Shown: one piece after another, positions 43,801-49,339 of the stretch
Position numbering within the stretch: position 1 is the first letter of the stretch
Layout: every line of letters begins with the position of its first letter
Assembly: GCA_013398175.1 (NCBI GenBank)
Contig: VZRZ01002329.1
Coordinates: forward strand, 1,670,061-1,734,060
Direction of reading: 5' to 3'
DNA: 64,000 nt
Source: Climacteris rufus
Taxonomy: Eukaryota > Chordata > Aves > Passeriformes > Climacteridae
Position numbers and translations under genes: made by a program
Notes under the pieces: generated by a model
Told to the model about the DNA's origin: nothing
What the model saw: the letters and a program-made list of their open reading frames with translations, nothing else
The model's database searches: none

Positions 43801-46800
43801 TAGACCTGATGTCTGCAGGGACCATTAAAGTCACTTACTTTGATCTCCCACCTGACATGAGAAAGAACACAGGTACCTGATACAGTTATTTGTGAAGAGA
43901 TTTATTGGACTGGGACTCAGCTGAAGTGGGACACAGTTAACAAAAATTATCTTGAGATCTGTATCATGTTTAAATATCTATAAACACTGAACATCCTGTG
44001 TTTAGCACAGGGTGGCAGAAGGGGAAGCTAAAATATAAACAACAGCCAGTCTGGACCATACCACCCTACTGCAGGATCCCTCCTTGGCAGTGATATCCTA
44101 CCACCTTCTGCTTCACTCATCCTCTGCTGCAACTGATTTAGCTGAAAATATAATGGAAAAAATAAATTTAAATGCTTTATTATTAACTTAGGACCAAATC
44201 AGATAAGTTGTGGGGGTTTTAAATAAACTTGTACATGTGTCACAAGTAGTACACTACTTGTCATCTTCCTTGAAAAAAACATTTCTGCCTTACTACAGCT
44301 ATCCTGAGTCATCCTGAATTGCTAAAAAATAAGCATGATGCAGCAAAAGGGGAAATTATGCAGAGGAGAAACTTGTGGCACTTTGAACCAGCAGAGCAGG
44401 AAGCAGAGCACTTCCAGGGAGCAGCACGACTTTTAGCCCAAATCTACCAAAATTTGACAGAATGACTCAAGGTGAAGGAATAACCACAAACCTAAAGGTT
44501 AAAGGGACTTTGTCTGGGACTATCCCAAAGGCAAGACTGAGGTATTGTTTACTCTTGAGAGTTGCTGCAACTTCCTGCTGGATTACTCAAGAGCCTCTGG
44601 ATGGAGAAGGAGCCAGCACTCCACGTGGGACAGGGAAAAACAAGAGGTCTGTCAGGACACCAAGGGAAAGCAAGGAAACCAAGCTGGCAGCTAAGCAGGA
44701 TAAAAAGGAACTGCGAAGTTGTGGTCTCCTCACTGAAATGTTTTATCACTTGTTTTCTCATTTCCCATTTATGCTGGTAAAAAAAACCACACCACCCAAG
44801 ACAAGCTACTGGTTAAGCCCAAGCACTTTGCCTGTCTGCAGACCAAGGGGTTTTTTTTGCCCCCTCATCCCAACATTACCCAACAGCCCTGCTGAGCACC
44901 CAATGTTTTCATCTCACAGCCACTGTGCCATTTCTTACCCAGAGAGACTGAGCTGCAGAAAGACAAGGTGTCTTTCCAAGGGCACAGAATTTTCTTTTCT
45001 AAGTTTGTGGTTTTTAATCACTAGGCCAAAACACTTCTGCAGCAAACACTCCCCAGGAGATCACTTTGCTCACATTTTACTACAGTGGAGGACACAAGCA
45101 ACAAAAAAATGATCATTCACCAGTATCTGCTTCTCAAAACAGAGATTGTGGGTCATGTTAATTGGCACACCTATTTAGCAGTCTTCCTATCACACAGCAA
45201 ATATGTGACACAATAAATAAGAGGTAATTATGGGCACCAGTAAAGAACACACCTAAGGACTGCCTTGTGTGGGTATGTGCTATCACAGCCATCTCCTCCC
45301 CAAAGGCATTTAGCATGGGAACACAGCTAGGAGATATTAACAGCTGAAGTAGACAGTATGATTCCAAGTGTTCAGATGAAGAGATTGTTCATACTGCATT
45401 ATGAAAGTGCAATATTCCAGTTGTTCCTCTTTTATATCTAAATAACCTACATTTGTATTAGCAATTTGCTGATTCCATGCTCAACAGGTAAAGCAGTAGC
45501 TGGAAGCCAAAAGCTTTTATAGATTTCTAATGTGATTTACAGTGTTTGCTTTCATTTCTTATTTCTGAAATGGATTGAGTAGGAACTTATTTTACCTCTG
45601 CAAAAAACGCAACTGGTTGACATTTCCAGCAAAATTCCCCACCCTGCATCAGGGTGAGGAGTTGAAACCTTAACATTTTCAATAAGCAAAAAAAAATCCA
45701 AGATAAATCAATCACGGGTTAAAGTTGATATATTTCAATGTAAACATTTGAGACCTAATTCTGAACCATTTTGTTTTTATTCTCATCCCCTTTTAACAGA
45801 AAAGTATTGTAGTTGGTTTAAACTCCAAAACAAAGAACTGTTTAAATTGGAACAGCATGTTTCCTTTCACTCTAAACAGTCTTAAAACTGACACCAGTAT
45901 GACATTCAGCTTCCAAAAATATCTAATTTTCTTTGACAAAAAACGGGGAGTCTAAGTCATCAGCTATGAAGAAGTGAAAATTAATATTGGTTCACATTTT
46001 ATCAACTTCTTGTTTTGAACTGAGGAGCTGAACATCATTCATCAGTTTGGTGCACAGGCTGGGAACTGCCTTTCACCTCATTCTCCCTTCTTCAACCCCA
46101 ACGTTTTGGGCAGATTTCAAAAAGAAGACCCTCCCTACATTAGCAAAGCCAATCATTTCAAGGTGACTGTCACCTACCTGGTCATCTCTTCCAACATCTC
46201 ACGAAATCAGTGCACTGTGTACCCTCCTGCTAACAGAAAATACCACCAGCTGCTGAAAATAGGGTGGTCACTGAGTTCAACCTGCTGGTCATCAAGTCAC
46301 AGAGCTACACTTCACAGAGTTGTTGAATACCATTTTTAAAACAATTAAACAGATGGAAAGTTGGTCTGACTGCAAACAGCTCTGGAAGAAGAAACAGAAC
46401 AGGTCCACAGAGAGCAGAGACACCCGAGAGAGCAGCACAGAGGGCACCGTGCTGGTGCTGGAGTGGAACAGCACAGCATAAAGTGCAGAATGATGCACTT
46501 ACTCCATACTTCCAACCCGGAAACTGTCTGGATATTTACATTAATGTATCAACAAACAGCTACAAAGAACTCCGGGCAGGAAGAGTTGTTGCACTTCCAG
46601 CCTTCCCTGAGAAGCTGAGACCTGGTCCTGGAGGCAGCCAATAGACCAGGGAGCAGGGTCGATCTGTTTGTGCTTGTTCCTGTTCTGAAAGTGTTTATAG
46701 TAGAAATAACACACGAAAATACTTGTTTGAGCAAGGTTATCTGCCAACTGTTGTGGCAGAGAGAGTGCAGAGCGCTTGGAAATGAAATGTGAATGAAGAA

Positions 46801-48242
46801 GTGTAACCAAGGGGCTTAGAAACCAAAGTCCTCTTTTAAATAGTAATGCTGGGACAGATATTGAAAGATAATTAGCTATCTGAGGATGGAGCTCAGCAAA
46901 AAGTGCTCGGAGCCAGTTGCTTGTGCTGTCCTGTAGTAGCTTTCCAGCAGTGATGCAACTCCAGACATTCCTTTTCATTCCTGCTCCTCGTTTGAAAAAA
47001 AAAATCTCCCTTGAACTGTATCAGTATAAAAGAAAGGGACACACAAGAACTGATTCATCGGGGGGCAGTTCCAGATTCACCATAAATGCTCAAATCCCCA
47101 TGGGTTCTTACTGTCTGAGTGTCTGCTGCACAGCAGAGAGGGAAGCAGCACGTTGTACCTTGGGGAAACCCAGTAACAACACTTGCACACTTTCACCATC
47201 AGAGCAGAGCACGGCAGCAATTTCCAAACTTTTGTGCTTACAAACCCAGCAGCCTTTCCAAAGGGCTGAGAGCTCCAAACACTGACAGAAGTCACCGCAA
47301 TCCTCCGGGGCTGGTGACCACCCTCGGCTGCCACGAACCCATCCCTCTTTAGCGATAACAAAGCGCTTAACGGGGAGCGCTTCGCCACTCACGGGAGTGA
47401 CCGTGAGGAGCAGAACACATGCTAAAACAGGAAGGAACGGACCCGGGTTCATCGCTGTGAGGTCCAGAAGACCATGCTGGGAGAGGTGCACTCCCGTGGG
47501 ATGCTCCGTGGGGTCCCCCGGGCTCTTGGCTCTGGCGTGGGGATGCTGAACGGCGAACAGAACGGACCGGCCCTTCTGCCCCGGCGGAGGCACCGCACGG
47601 CCGGCCCGGGGACAGCCCCGCGCCCCGGCGGAGGAGCCGCTCAGCCCCTCGGCAGCCGCAGGGCCGGGCTGCCCGACCCGCTCCGGCCCGGGACACACGG
47701 GGAGCTCCGGGGGACACACGGGGAGCCCCGGGGGACACGCCGGGAGCCCCGGGACACACCGGGAGCTCGGGGAACACGCCGGGAACCCCGGGACACACGG
47801 GGAGCCCCGGGACACACGGGGAGCCCCAAGGGACACACGGGGANNNNNNNNNNNNNNNNNNNNNNNNNNNNNNNNNNNNNNNNNNNNNNNNNNNNNNNNN
47901 NNNNNNNNNNNNNNNNNNNNNNNNNNNNNNNNNNNNNNNNNNNNNNNNNNNNNNNNNNNNNNNNNNNNNNNNNNNNNNNNNNNNNNNNNNNNNNNNNNNN
48001 NNNNNNNNNNNNNNNNNNNNNNNNNNNNNNNNNNNNNNNNNNNNNNNNNNNNNNNNNNNNNNNNNNNNNNNNNNNNNNNNNCCGGGACACACGGGGAGCC
48101 CCGGGACACACTCAGAGAGCCCCGGGCGGGGCGGGCGCGGCGCTGCCCCGGCCCCTCCGCGCACAGCGCCCCAGGGAGCGGGACGAGAAGGGGAGGGGAG
48201 GTAGACGCTTACCCAGAAGCGGGACCCGCAGAAAGCCTCCAT
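1693..48242 (-). CDS. ABCC3: ABCC3 (MRP3) full-length ATP-dependent organic anion exporter, 31 coding exons
   Basis: ABC subfamily C transporter. In the family it exports glucuronide conjugates and bile salts across the basolateral membrane of hepatocytes and enterocytes; that role is inferred for this species. Thirty-one exons join in phase to 1529 codons plus stop. Order: TMD0 (about 1-190), L0 (about 190-300), TMD1 (about 300-600), NBD1 (about 630-865), L1 linker (866-955), TMD2 (956-1260), NBD2 (1272-1529). NBD1: Walker A 665-673, signature LSGGQ 755-759, Walker B ending DD at 779-780, H-loop 814. NBD2: Walker A 1325-1333, signature LSVGQ 1428-1432, Walker B ending DE at 1452-1453, H-loop 1484. 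Asp instead of Glu after Walker B in NBD1 is normal for the subfamily. The C-terminus AKDAGLA and the neighbour CACNA1G favour ABCC3 over ABCC1 or ABCC2. No frameshift or stop was found. Unlisted introns show nothing beyond low-complexity tracts. Confidence 0.96.
2419..2613 (-). CDS. ABCC3: ABCC3 exon 30 (residues 1429-1494), NBD2 signature, Walker B, H-loop
   Basis: 195 bases with both end codons split. It completes LSVGQ, then RQLVCLARALLRK, Walker B ILILDE with catalytic Glu1453, D-loop, and TIAHRLNTIMDYT with H-loop His1484. NBD2 is therefore predicted to be the hydrolysing site. Donor GTAAAG. Confidence 0.97.
3582..3748 (-). CDS. ABCC3: ABCC3 exon 29 (residues 1374-1429, last codon split)
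   Basis: 167 bases. It encodes DPVLFSGTLRMNLDPF, the NBD2 helical subdomain (EIWKALELSHLKRFV) and CSEGGENL before the signature Ser, whose codon is split with exon 30. Acceptor TCCAG, donor GTAAGG. Confidence 0.95.
4119..4277 (-). CDS. ABCC3: ABCC3 exon 28 (residues 1321-1373), NBD2 Walker A
   Basis: 159 bases, phase 0/0. It carries Walker A GRTGAGKSS (1325-1333, Lys1331), LFRILEAVKGEIKIDG and LRSRLTIIPQ ending at the Q-loop Gln1373. Acceptor TGTAG, donor GTACTG. Confidence 0.96.
4319..4392. repeat. A-rich low-complexity tract in intron 27
   Basis: Runs of A broken by single C over about 70 bases on the plus strand. In transcript sense this is a T-rich stretch about 40 bases after the exon 28 side. 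It could be the decayed tail of a retroposon, but no body is recognisable. Confidence 0.7.
5244..5390 (-). CDS. ABCC3: ABCC3 exon 27 (residues 1272-1320), start of NBD2
   Basis: 147 bases, phase 0/0. It encodes APWIIEG, PPEDWPSKGELEF and the A-loop region NYSVRYRKGLDLVLKGLN, ending HGGEK just before Walker A. Acceptor CATAG, donor GTGAGT. Confidence 0.94.
6340..6441 (-). CDS. ABCC3: ABCC3 exon 26 (residues 1238-1271)
   Basis: 102 bases, 34 codons, phase 0/0, the same length as in human. It encodes the last TMD2 helix and its cytosolic extension (VTLSLNWMVRMTSELETN then IVAVERIKEYSETETE). Acceptor CCAAG, donor GTCAGC, the weakest donor in the gene but fixed by phase. Confidence 0.93.
7219..7345 (-). 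CDS. ABCC3: ABCC3 exon 25 (residues 1195-1237)
   Basis: 127 bases, ending in phase 0. It begins with the split Arg then WLGIRVEFVGNCIVLFAALF, where the Trp is the conserved substrate-pocket residue of MRPs (Trp1246 in human MRP1), and continues SLNAGLVGLSVSYALQ. Donor GTACCT. Confidence 0.95.
7434..7633 (-). CDS. ABCC3: ABCC3 exon 24 (residues 1129-1195, last codon split)
   Basis: 200 bases. It encodes the intracellular helix pair RFYVATSRQLKRLESVSRSP and IYSHFSETVSGASVIRAY, nearly invariant among MRPs. The following intron 24 is only 88 bases. Acceptor GGCAG, donor GTAAAC. Confidence 0.96.
8354..8664 (-). CDS. ABCC3: ABCC3 exon 23 (residues 1025-1128), TMD2 core
   Basis: 311 bases, the largest exon and the same length as in human. 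It encodes a TMD2 helix (IVLICSFTLAMGGINAARTL), the loop SFYDTTPTGRIINRFSKDIY that couples to the NBDs, and two helices with STMIVIIASTPLFAVVIVPL. CpG-rich. Acceptor GCCAG, donor GTAAGT. Confidence 0.96.
9150..9370 (-). mobile_element. CR1 LINE 3' fragment in ABCC3 intron 22
   Basis: The plus strand shows the reverse complement of the CR1 3' region: GGGTTGGAAGGGACCTTAAG, then CCATAGGCAGGGACACC, CCATCCAACCTGACCTTGAA and TCTGGGCAACCTGTGCCAG. The element is therefore in the same orientation as ABCC3. It is truncated at its 5' end, as most CR1 copies are, and about 80 bases from exon 22. Confidence 0.9.
9454..9661 (-). CDS. ABCC3: ABCC3 exon 22 (residues 956-1025), start of TMD2
   Basis: 208 bases, leaving one base of a Gly codon. 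It encodes VFWQYMKAV, the first TMD2 helix (PVLSLVICFLYCCQ), AAIGANVWLSDWTNE and an external loop with an N-glycosylation sequon NGT at 1004-1006. Human has its sequon in the same loop. Acceptor TGCAG, donor GTGAGA. Confidence 0.95.
11025..11178 (-). CDS. ABCC3: ABCC3 exon 21 (residues 904-955), L1 linker, basic part
   Basis: 154 bases, ending in phase 0. It starts RQLSVVSS like human RQLSALSS, a likely kinase target, then is Lys/Arg-rich and diverged (KMSTKRRVCEKK), ending IQAETTETGT. Phase and the conserved ends identify it. Donor GTATGG is weak. Confidence 0.9.
11880..11985 (-). CDS. ABCC3: ABCC3 exon 20 (residues 869-904), L1 linker, acidic part
   Basis: 106 bases with both end codons split. 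It encodes LEEEEVLLAEDTLSIHTDL and ADNEPVTNEVRKQFL, matching the human linker pattern EALLIEDTLSNHTDL. This cytosolic linker between the two halves is a regulatory, phosphorylatable region in the family. Donor GTAAAC. Confidence 0.93.
12893..13076 (-). CDS. ABCC3: ABCC3 exon 19 (residues 808-869), NBD1 H-loop
   Basis: 184 bases, leaving one base of codon 869. It contains RILVTHGISFLPQVD with the H-loop His814, ending in the acidic DEDIEEDEPT stretch that begins the L1 linker. Acceptor TCCAG, donor GTACAG. Confidence 0.95.
13675..13749 (-). repeat. 16-bp perfect inverted repeat (hairpin) in ABCC3 intron 18
   Basis: The arms are ACACAGAAACTCGGGA at 13675-13690 and its exact reverse complement at 13734-13749, separated by 43 bases. 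In the transcribed (minus) sense it starts 33 bases into intron 18. An inner AGCTG/CAGCT pairing would extend the stem past an internal loop. Overall length is that of a pre-miRNA. Function is unknown. Confidence 0.8.
13782..13949 (-). CDS. ABCC3: ABCC3 exon 18 (residues 752-807), NBD1 signature and Walker B
   Basis: 168 bases, phase 0/0. It has the ABC signature LSGGQ (755-759), Walker B FLLDD (776-780) and D-loop SAVD. Asp780 replaces the catalytic Glu, so NBD1 should bind but poorly hydrolyse ATP, as known for ABCC proteins. Locally GC-rich. Donor GTAAGC. Confidence 0.97.
14781..14957 (-). CDS. ABCC3: ABCC3 exon 17 (residues 693-751), NBD1 Q-loop
   Basis: 177 bases, phase 0/0. It encodes GSVAYVPQQAWIQNATLKDN (Q-loop region at about 700) and a helical subdomain ending GGDQTEIGEK. 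Length equals the human exon. Acceptor TTTAG, donor GTAATT. Confidence 0.96.
15280..15406 (-). CDS. ABCC3: ABCC3 exon 16 (residues 650-692), NBD1 Walker A
   Basis: 127 bases, ending in phase 0. It carries the Walker A P-loop GHVGCGKSS at 665-673 with catalytic Lys671, then SALLGEMEKLEG. Human has Pro where this protein has His666, a position that varies among ABCC paralogs. Donor GTTGGT. Confidence 0.96.
16551..16617 (-). CDS. ABCC3: ABCC3 exon 15 (residues 628-650, both end codons split)
   Basis: 67 bases. It encodes AISVRNATFSWG, the first strand of NBD1; the Trp is the usual A-loop aromatic that stacks on adenine. Acceptor CACAG, donor GTAAGA. Confidence 0.93.
17583..17670 (-). CDS. ABCC3: ABCC3 exon 14 (residues 599-628, last codon split)
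   Basis: 88 bases, leaving one base of a Gly codon. It encodes SVSLKRIQQFLSHDELDP, the linker from TMD1 into NBD1, with the family motif RIQ-FL. Acceptor CTTAG, donor GTAAAG. Confidence 0.93.
18070..18216 (-). CDS. ABCC3: ABCC3 exon 13 (residues 550-598)
   Basis: 147 bases, phase 0/0. It encodes TMD1's last two helices: ALTTFAVYVSV, the external loop with NILDAEKAF, and LFNILKFPLNMLPQVISNIAQ. Acceptor TTCAG, donor GTAAGG. Confidence 0.95.
19436..19639 (-). CDS. ABCC3: ABCC3 exon 12 (residues 482-549)
   Basis: 204 bases, phase 0/0. It holds the strongly conserved coupling helix KDSRIKLMNEILGGIKVLKL followed by YAWEPSF, and the cytosolic-to-membrane return ending APFL. Acceptor CCCAG, donor GTAAAT. 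Confidence 0.96.
20964..21056 (-). CDS. ABCC3: ABCC3 exon 11 (residues 451-481)
   Basis: 93 bases, 31 codons, phase 0/0. It encodes the helix LGPSVLAGVAVMVLLIPFN and the start of the following cytosolic helix (KTRAFQ). The acceptor TCAAG is preceded by a long pyrimidine tract; an AG six bases inside the exon was rejected because it breaks the frame. Confidence 0.93.
22011..22172 (-). CDS. ABCC3: ABCC3 exon 10 (residues 397-450)
   Basis: 162 bases, phase 0/0. It encodes the most conserved TMD1 intracellular loop ([20 protein letters not shown]) and the next helix (APLQIFLALYFLWQ). Acceptor CTCAG, donor GTACAG. Confidence 0.96.
22465..22705 (-). mobile_element. CR1 LINE 3' fragment in ABCC3 intron 9
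   Basis: About 240 bases of well-kept CR1 3' region in reverse complement on the plus strand: AATGGTTTGGGTTGGAAAGG, CTGCCATGGGCAGGGACACC, CCATCCAACCTGGCCTTGGA, TTCTCTGGGCACCCTGTGCC and AAGAATTTCTTCCTTGTAGC. It has the same orientation as ABCC3. Confidence 0.92.
22936..23113 (-). CDS. ABCC3: ABCC3 exon 9 (residues 337-396)
   Basis: 178 bases, ending in phase 0. It encodes a TMD1 helix (WWGFLIAALMFVCAVLQTLIL) and the first intracellular coupling segment (FVTGMRLRTGITGVIYRK), well conserved in MRPs. Acceptor AACAG, donor GTAAGG. Confidence 0.95.
23114..25342 (-). other. ABCC3: ABCC3 intron 8
   Basis: About 2.2 kb between exons 8 and 9. I see no exon-like segment with ABCC3 homology, no repeat family and no RNA gene. 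Short T-rich and A-rich tracts only. Confidence 0.7.
25343..25561 (-). CDS. ABCC3: ABCC3 exon 8 (residues 264-337, both end codons split)
   Basis: 219 bases. It holds the variable part of L0 followed by KPSFLKALLRTFG and the first helix of TMD1 (YFLIGSFFKLIQDLLSFVNPQLL). Acceptor CCTAG, donor GTTGGT. The variable piece (residues 264-290) resembles human little, as expected for L0. Confidence 0.94.
25562..29582 (-). other. ABCC3: ABCC3 intron 7
   Basis: About 4.0 kb, the second-longest intron. Apart from a CR1 end near 26285-26322 and a motif resembling TTTAGGTGCCTRAAT at about 26189 and 26463, nothing is recognised. No missing coding piece is expected, since exons 7 and 8 join in phase. Confidence 0.7.
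26270..26322 (+). mobile_element. Short CR1 3'-terminal remnant in intron 7
   Basis: TTGTCCAACCCTGATGATTT then AGGATTCTATGATTCC resembles the last bases of CR1 with its ATTCTATGATT ending. Only about 50 bases remain, so the family call is tentative. Orientation is antisense to ABCC3. Confidence 0.55.
29583..29714 (-). CDS. ABCC3: ABCC3 exon 7 (residues 220-264, both end codons split)
   Basis: 132 bases. It encodes the L0 segment MAIHGYKRPLEDKDLWSL, a hallmark of ABCC transporters (PLE-KDLWSL), then an acidic and a basic stretch. Joined to exon 6, codon 220 reads AGC (Ser), where human has Lys. Donor GTGAGT. Confidence 0.94.
30848..30909 (-). CDS. ABCC3: ABCC3 exon 6 (residues 200-220, last codon split)
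   Basis: 62 bases, entering phase 0 and leaving two bases of codon 220. It encodes NPCPELSSGFLSRL followed by TFWWFT, the start of the L0/lasso region (human: NPYPETSAGFLSRL). It is too short to show up as a long open frame. Acceptor ATAG, donor GTGAGT. Confidence 0.92.
31712..31837 (-). CDS. ABCC3: ABCC3 exon 5 (residues 158-199)
   Basis: 126 bases, phase 0/0, acceptor TCTAG, donor GTAAGT. It encodes RFRFTTFY, TMD0 helix 5 (YFALIIIELILSCF) and the family motif KEKPPFFS that leaves the membrane toward L0. Confidence 0.94.
33526..33663 (-). CDS. ABCC3: ABCC3 exon 4 (residues 112-157)
   Basis: 138 bases, phase 0/0, acceptor CACAG, donor GTAACA. It contains the conserved LLATLLIQYERL segment, TMD0 helix 4 (GVLIIFWFLSVLCAV) and the cytosolic PFRSKI motif. 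Confidence 0.94.
34487..34612 (-). CDS. ABCC3: ABCC3 exon 3 (residues 70-111)
   Basis: 126 bases, phase 0/0. It encodes TMD0 helix 2 (VVLWCVSWADLFYSF) and most of helix 3 (YFVTPLVVGITV). The donor is GTTTGT, weaker than consensus but placed as in the human gene. The length equals the human exon (42 codons). Confidence 0.94.
35462..35638 (-). CDS. ABCC3: ABCC3 exon 2 (residues 11-69)
   Basis: 177 bases, phase 0 at both ends, with acceptor CCAG and donor GTGAGA. It encodes the extracellular N-terminus (motif NPDLTPCFQN) and the first TMD0 helix (WIPSIYLWSALPFYLLYL), ending with a basic cytosolic loop. TMD0 is the extra five-helix domain of long MRPs. Confidence 0.95.
38263..38525 (+). mobile_element. 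Degraded solo-LTR remnant of an avian endogenous retrovirus
   Basis: Starts TGTCCTGGGATAGAG and CTCCCTAGTAGCTG, and ends TTAAACTGTTCTTGTCTCAA, CCCTCCCACCAGGGGAGTGG and GCTGGCTGGGGTTAAACCAC. These match the start and end blocks of a common ERVL/ERVK-type LTR of birds as I remember it. The centre is replaced by an AT-rich stretch, so the element is internally deleted. No retroviral coding sequence and no clear target-site duplication flank it. Confidence 0.65.
38375..38420. repeat. AT-rich simple sequence inside the LTR remnant
   Basis: Short ATTATA/TAATA-like run on the plus strand. A second ATT-rich microsatellite (ATTATTATCATT type) lies at about 38558-38584. Both are low-complexity only. 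Confidence 0.6.
40804..40905. repeat. A-rich low-complexity tract in intron 1
   Basis: About 100 bases of A runs punctuated by C and later G. It produces spurious lysine-rich open frames. One unknown base (N) follows at 40944, so local sequence quality may be reduced. Confidence 0.75.
44242..44261. repeat. Perfect short palindrome
   Basis: ACAAGTAGT and ACTACTTGT are exact 9-bp inverted arms separated by two bases, within intron 1. It may be a dimeric protein-binding site or chance. Confidence 0.6.
47393..47452 (-). other. Candidate alternative first exon (hydrophobic leader)
   Basis: On the minus strand an ATG at 47452 opens a 20-codon frame, MNPGPFLPVLACVLLLTVTP, ended by a consensus donor GTGAGT at 47392-47387. 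The donor is in phase 0, so it would splice in frame to ABCC3 exon 2. The peptide resembles a signal sequence. It sits at the edge of the CpG island. There is no homology support in what I can see, so this may be chance. Confidence 0.25.
47690..48126. repeat. GC-rich minisatellite (19-21 bp units) with internal assembly gap
   Basis: Units of the form GGGACACACGGGGAGCCCC, some with two extra G or CA bases, repeat about eight times before the gap and about twice after it. The gap is 238 N (47844-48081). The array ends 87 bases from ABCC3 exon 1, inside intron 1. True copy number is unknown. Frames read through it are artefacts. Confidence 0.9.
47844..48081. other. Assembly gap (238 N)
   Basis: A run of N flanked on both sides by the same tandem repeat. 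The repeat probably prevented closure. The stated length may be an estimate. Confidence 0.98.
48213..48242 (-). CDS. ABCC3: ABCC3 exon 1 (residues 1-10)
   Basis: The start ATG is at 48242-48240 in a strong Kozak context (GCC before, G after). The ten codons MEAFCGSRFW match the start of human ABCC3 but lack five residues in the middle. The donor GTAAGC follows directly. The exon ends in phase 0. The frame stays open upstream, so homology and Kozak context decide the start. Confidence 0.88.
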
Positions 48243-48574
48243 GGCCGCGGCAGGGGCTCGGGGGCTGCTCCCGGCACACGCCGGGCACCGGGCGGGGCAG
48301 GAGCCGCTTCTTCCCCGCTGGGCNCAGGAGGAGCCCGCACCGCCCCTCCCCGGCCCGACCCACGGGCCGAAGGCTCCCCTGGGCGGCGGCGGACCCGGCT
48401 CCTTCGAGGGGCCCCCCCCAGCGCTTCCTCTGGTCCTTAAGCTGGGCATCGCACGCCGTGGGTGACCTGCTGCTGTAAGGACCAGCCCCAGCTCGGGGTG
48501 CCCTGCTGGCACAGCCACAGCCCTGCTCATGCAGGGGGCCTTTGGTGGTGCCCACGCCTCAAGCAGGAGCTGAG

Positions 48575-48720
48575 GGTGCCCCATCCCTGGAAGTGCTCGA
48601 GGTCAGGCTGGGTGGGGCGCTGAGCAGCTTGGTGCTGAGTGGTGCCTCTGCACATGGCAGCGGATTGGAACGAGACCCTTAAAGTCCCTTCCAACCCAAA
48701 TCATTCTGTGATTCAAGTGA
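48575..48720 (+). mobile_element. CR1 LINE 3' fragment upstream of ABCC3
   Basis: Plus-strand sense CR1 end: CCCATCCCTGGAAGTGCTCG, AGGTCAGGCTGGGTGGGG, CCCTTAAAGTCCCTTCCAAC and CCAAATCATTCTGTGATTC. Only about 145 bases remain. It is antisense to both genes and lies about 330 bases from the ABCC3 start codon. Confidence 0.88.
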
Positions 48721-49339
48721 AGGGTGTGCTCAAGGATGGCCGCCCAGCGTGGCTGTGCAGAGCTGGGGCACCTGCTGGGCTTGGGCTGACCGTGTCCATC
48801 CATCCAGACCACTCAGGCTAATGTTCACATCATGGAGAGGCTTCTCGTCTCCCCCTGGGAGCAGTGTGGAGTGTGATTTCCCCAGCAGGACTGAAGCGAG
48901 CATCACACTTCTCATCCATCTGCAGACTCTTCCTTCATGCTGATTGCTTTTGCTGTAGACATGTAATTAAACCCGTGGCATGGATCCATTTTCAAAAGCC
49001 TTCAGTCAATAAATTTTCATGATTATATGTAACTAATAGGTTTTGTAGTGTAGCACCTTGGACACAATCTGGATTTCACCTCCCCAGGATGCAGAAGCAC
49101 TGTTTGCTTTCCTCTTTATTAGGACTTCTACAGTATTATTGACCTTCCAGCACCTGCTGTTTGTCCACCCACTTGCTGCAGCATCTGGTTCAATTAACAT
49201 CATCTCACACAAAGCACCCTCCTGCCACAAATCTGCTTCAATATTTTGAGAGTTTGAGTTTCCTTCCTCGCTGTAAGGCAAGGAACCCTCAGGTAGAAGG
49301 GTGTGGTCAAAAGTGTTCACCAGAATGAAAAAGAGAAGA

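Larger units (their letters stand above)
35639..48212 (-). other. ABCC3: ABCC3 intron 1 (about 12.6 kb)
   Basis: Long first intron. It holds an LTR remnant (38263-38525), an A-rich tract (40804-40905), a 9-bp-arm palindrome (44242-44261), a candidate alternative first exon (47393-47452) and the promoter-side minisatellite with the N gap (47690-48126). Single unknown base at 40944. The remaining sequence is AT-rich, unique-looking and without a supported gene. Regulatory elements are expected in an intron of this kind, but none can be named from sequence alone. Confidence 0.75.
47560..48470 (-). promoter_or_regulatory. ABCC3: CpG-island promoter of ABCC3
   Basis: Very GC- and CpG-rich sequence spanning exon 1 and both sides of it. 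No TATA box precedes the start codon. Sp1-type GC boxes are visible at 48290-48298 (GGGCGGGGC) and 48340-48346 (GGGGCGG on the minus strand). The transcription start is not determinable but should lie between 48243 and about 48450. One unknown base at 48324. Intron-1 GC content is inflated by the minisatellite. Confidence 0.7.

Noticed and set aside
44462..45112. A 216-codon plus-strand open frame inside intron 1
   Set aside because: It has no recognisable domain, signal or composition typical of a protein, no splice or promoter context, and lies in AT-rich intronic sequence. A frame of this length is possible by chance in a 12.6-kb intron.
47690..48126. CRISPR-like array
   Set aside because: Repeat units abut each other without unique spacers, and the genome is vertebrate.
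1693..48242. The transporter as ABCC1 or ABCC2
   Set aside because: The C-terminal sequence, the linker anchors, the MEAFCGS start and the CACNA1G neighbour all fit ABCC3. ABCC1 ends differently (KDAGLV).
1693..48242. ABCC3 as a pseudogene or broken gene
   Set aside because: All 31 exons are in phase, all boundaries are GT-AG, and every ATP-binding motif is intact.
47108..48584. Long open frames on both strands across the N gap near ABCC3 exon 1
   Set aside because: They are produced by unknown bases and by a GC-rich tandem repeat that lacks stop codons. Only the ten-codon exon 1 is supported.
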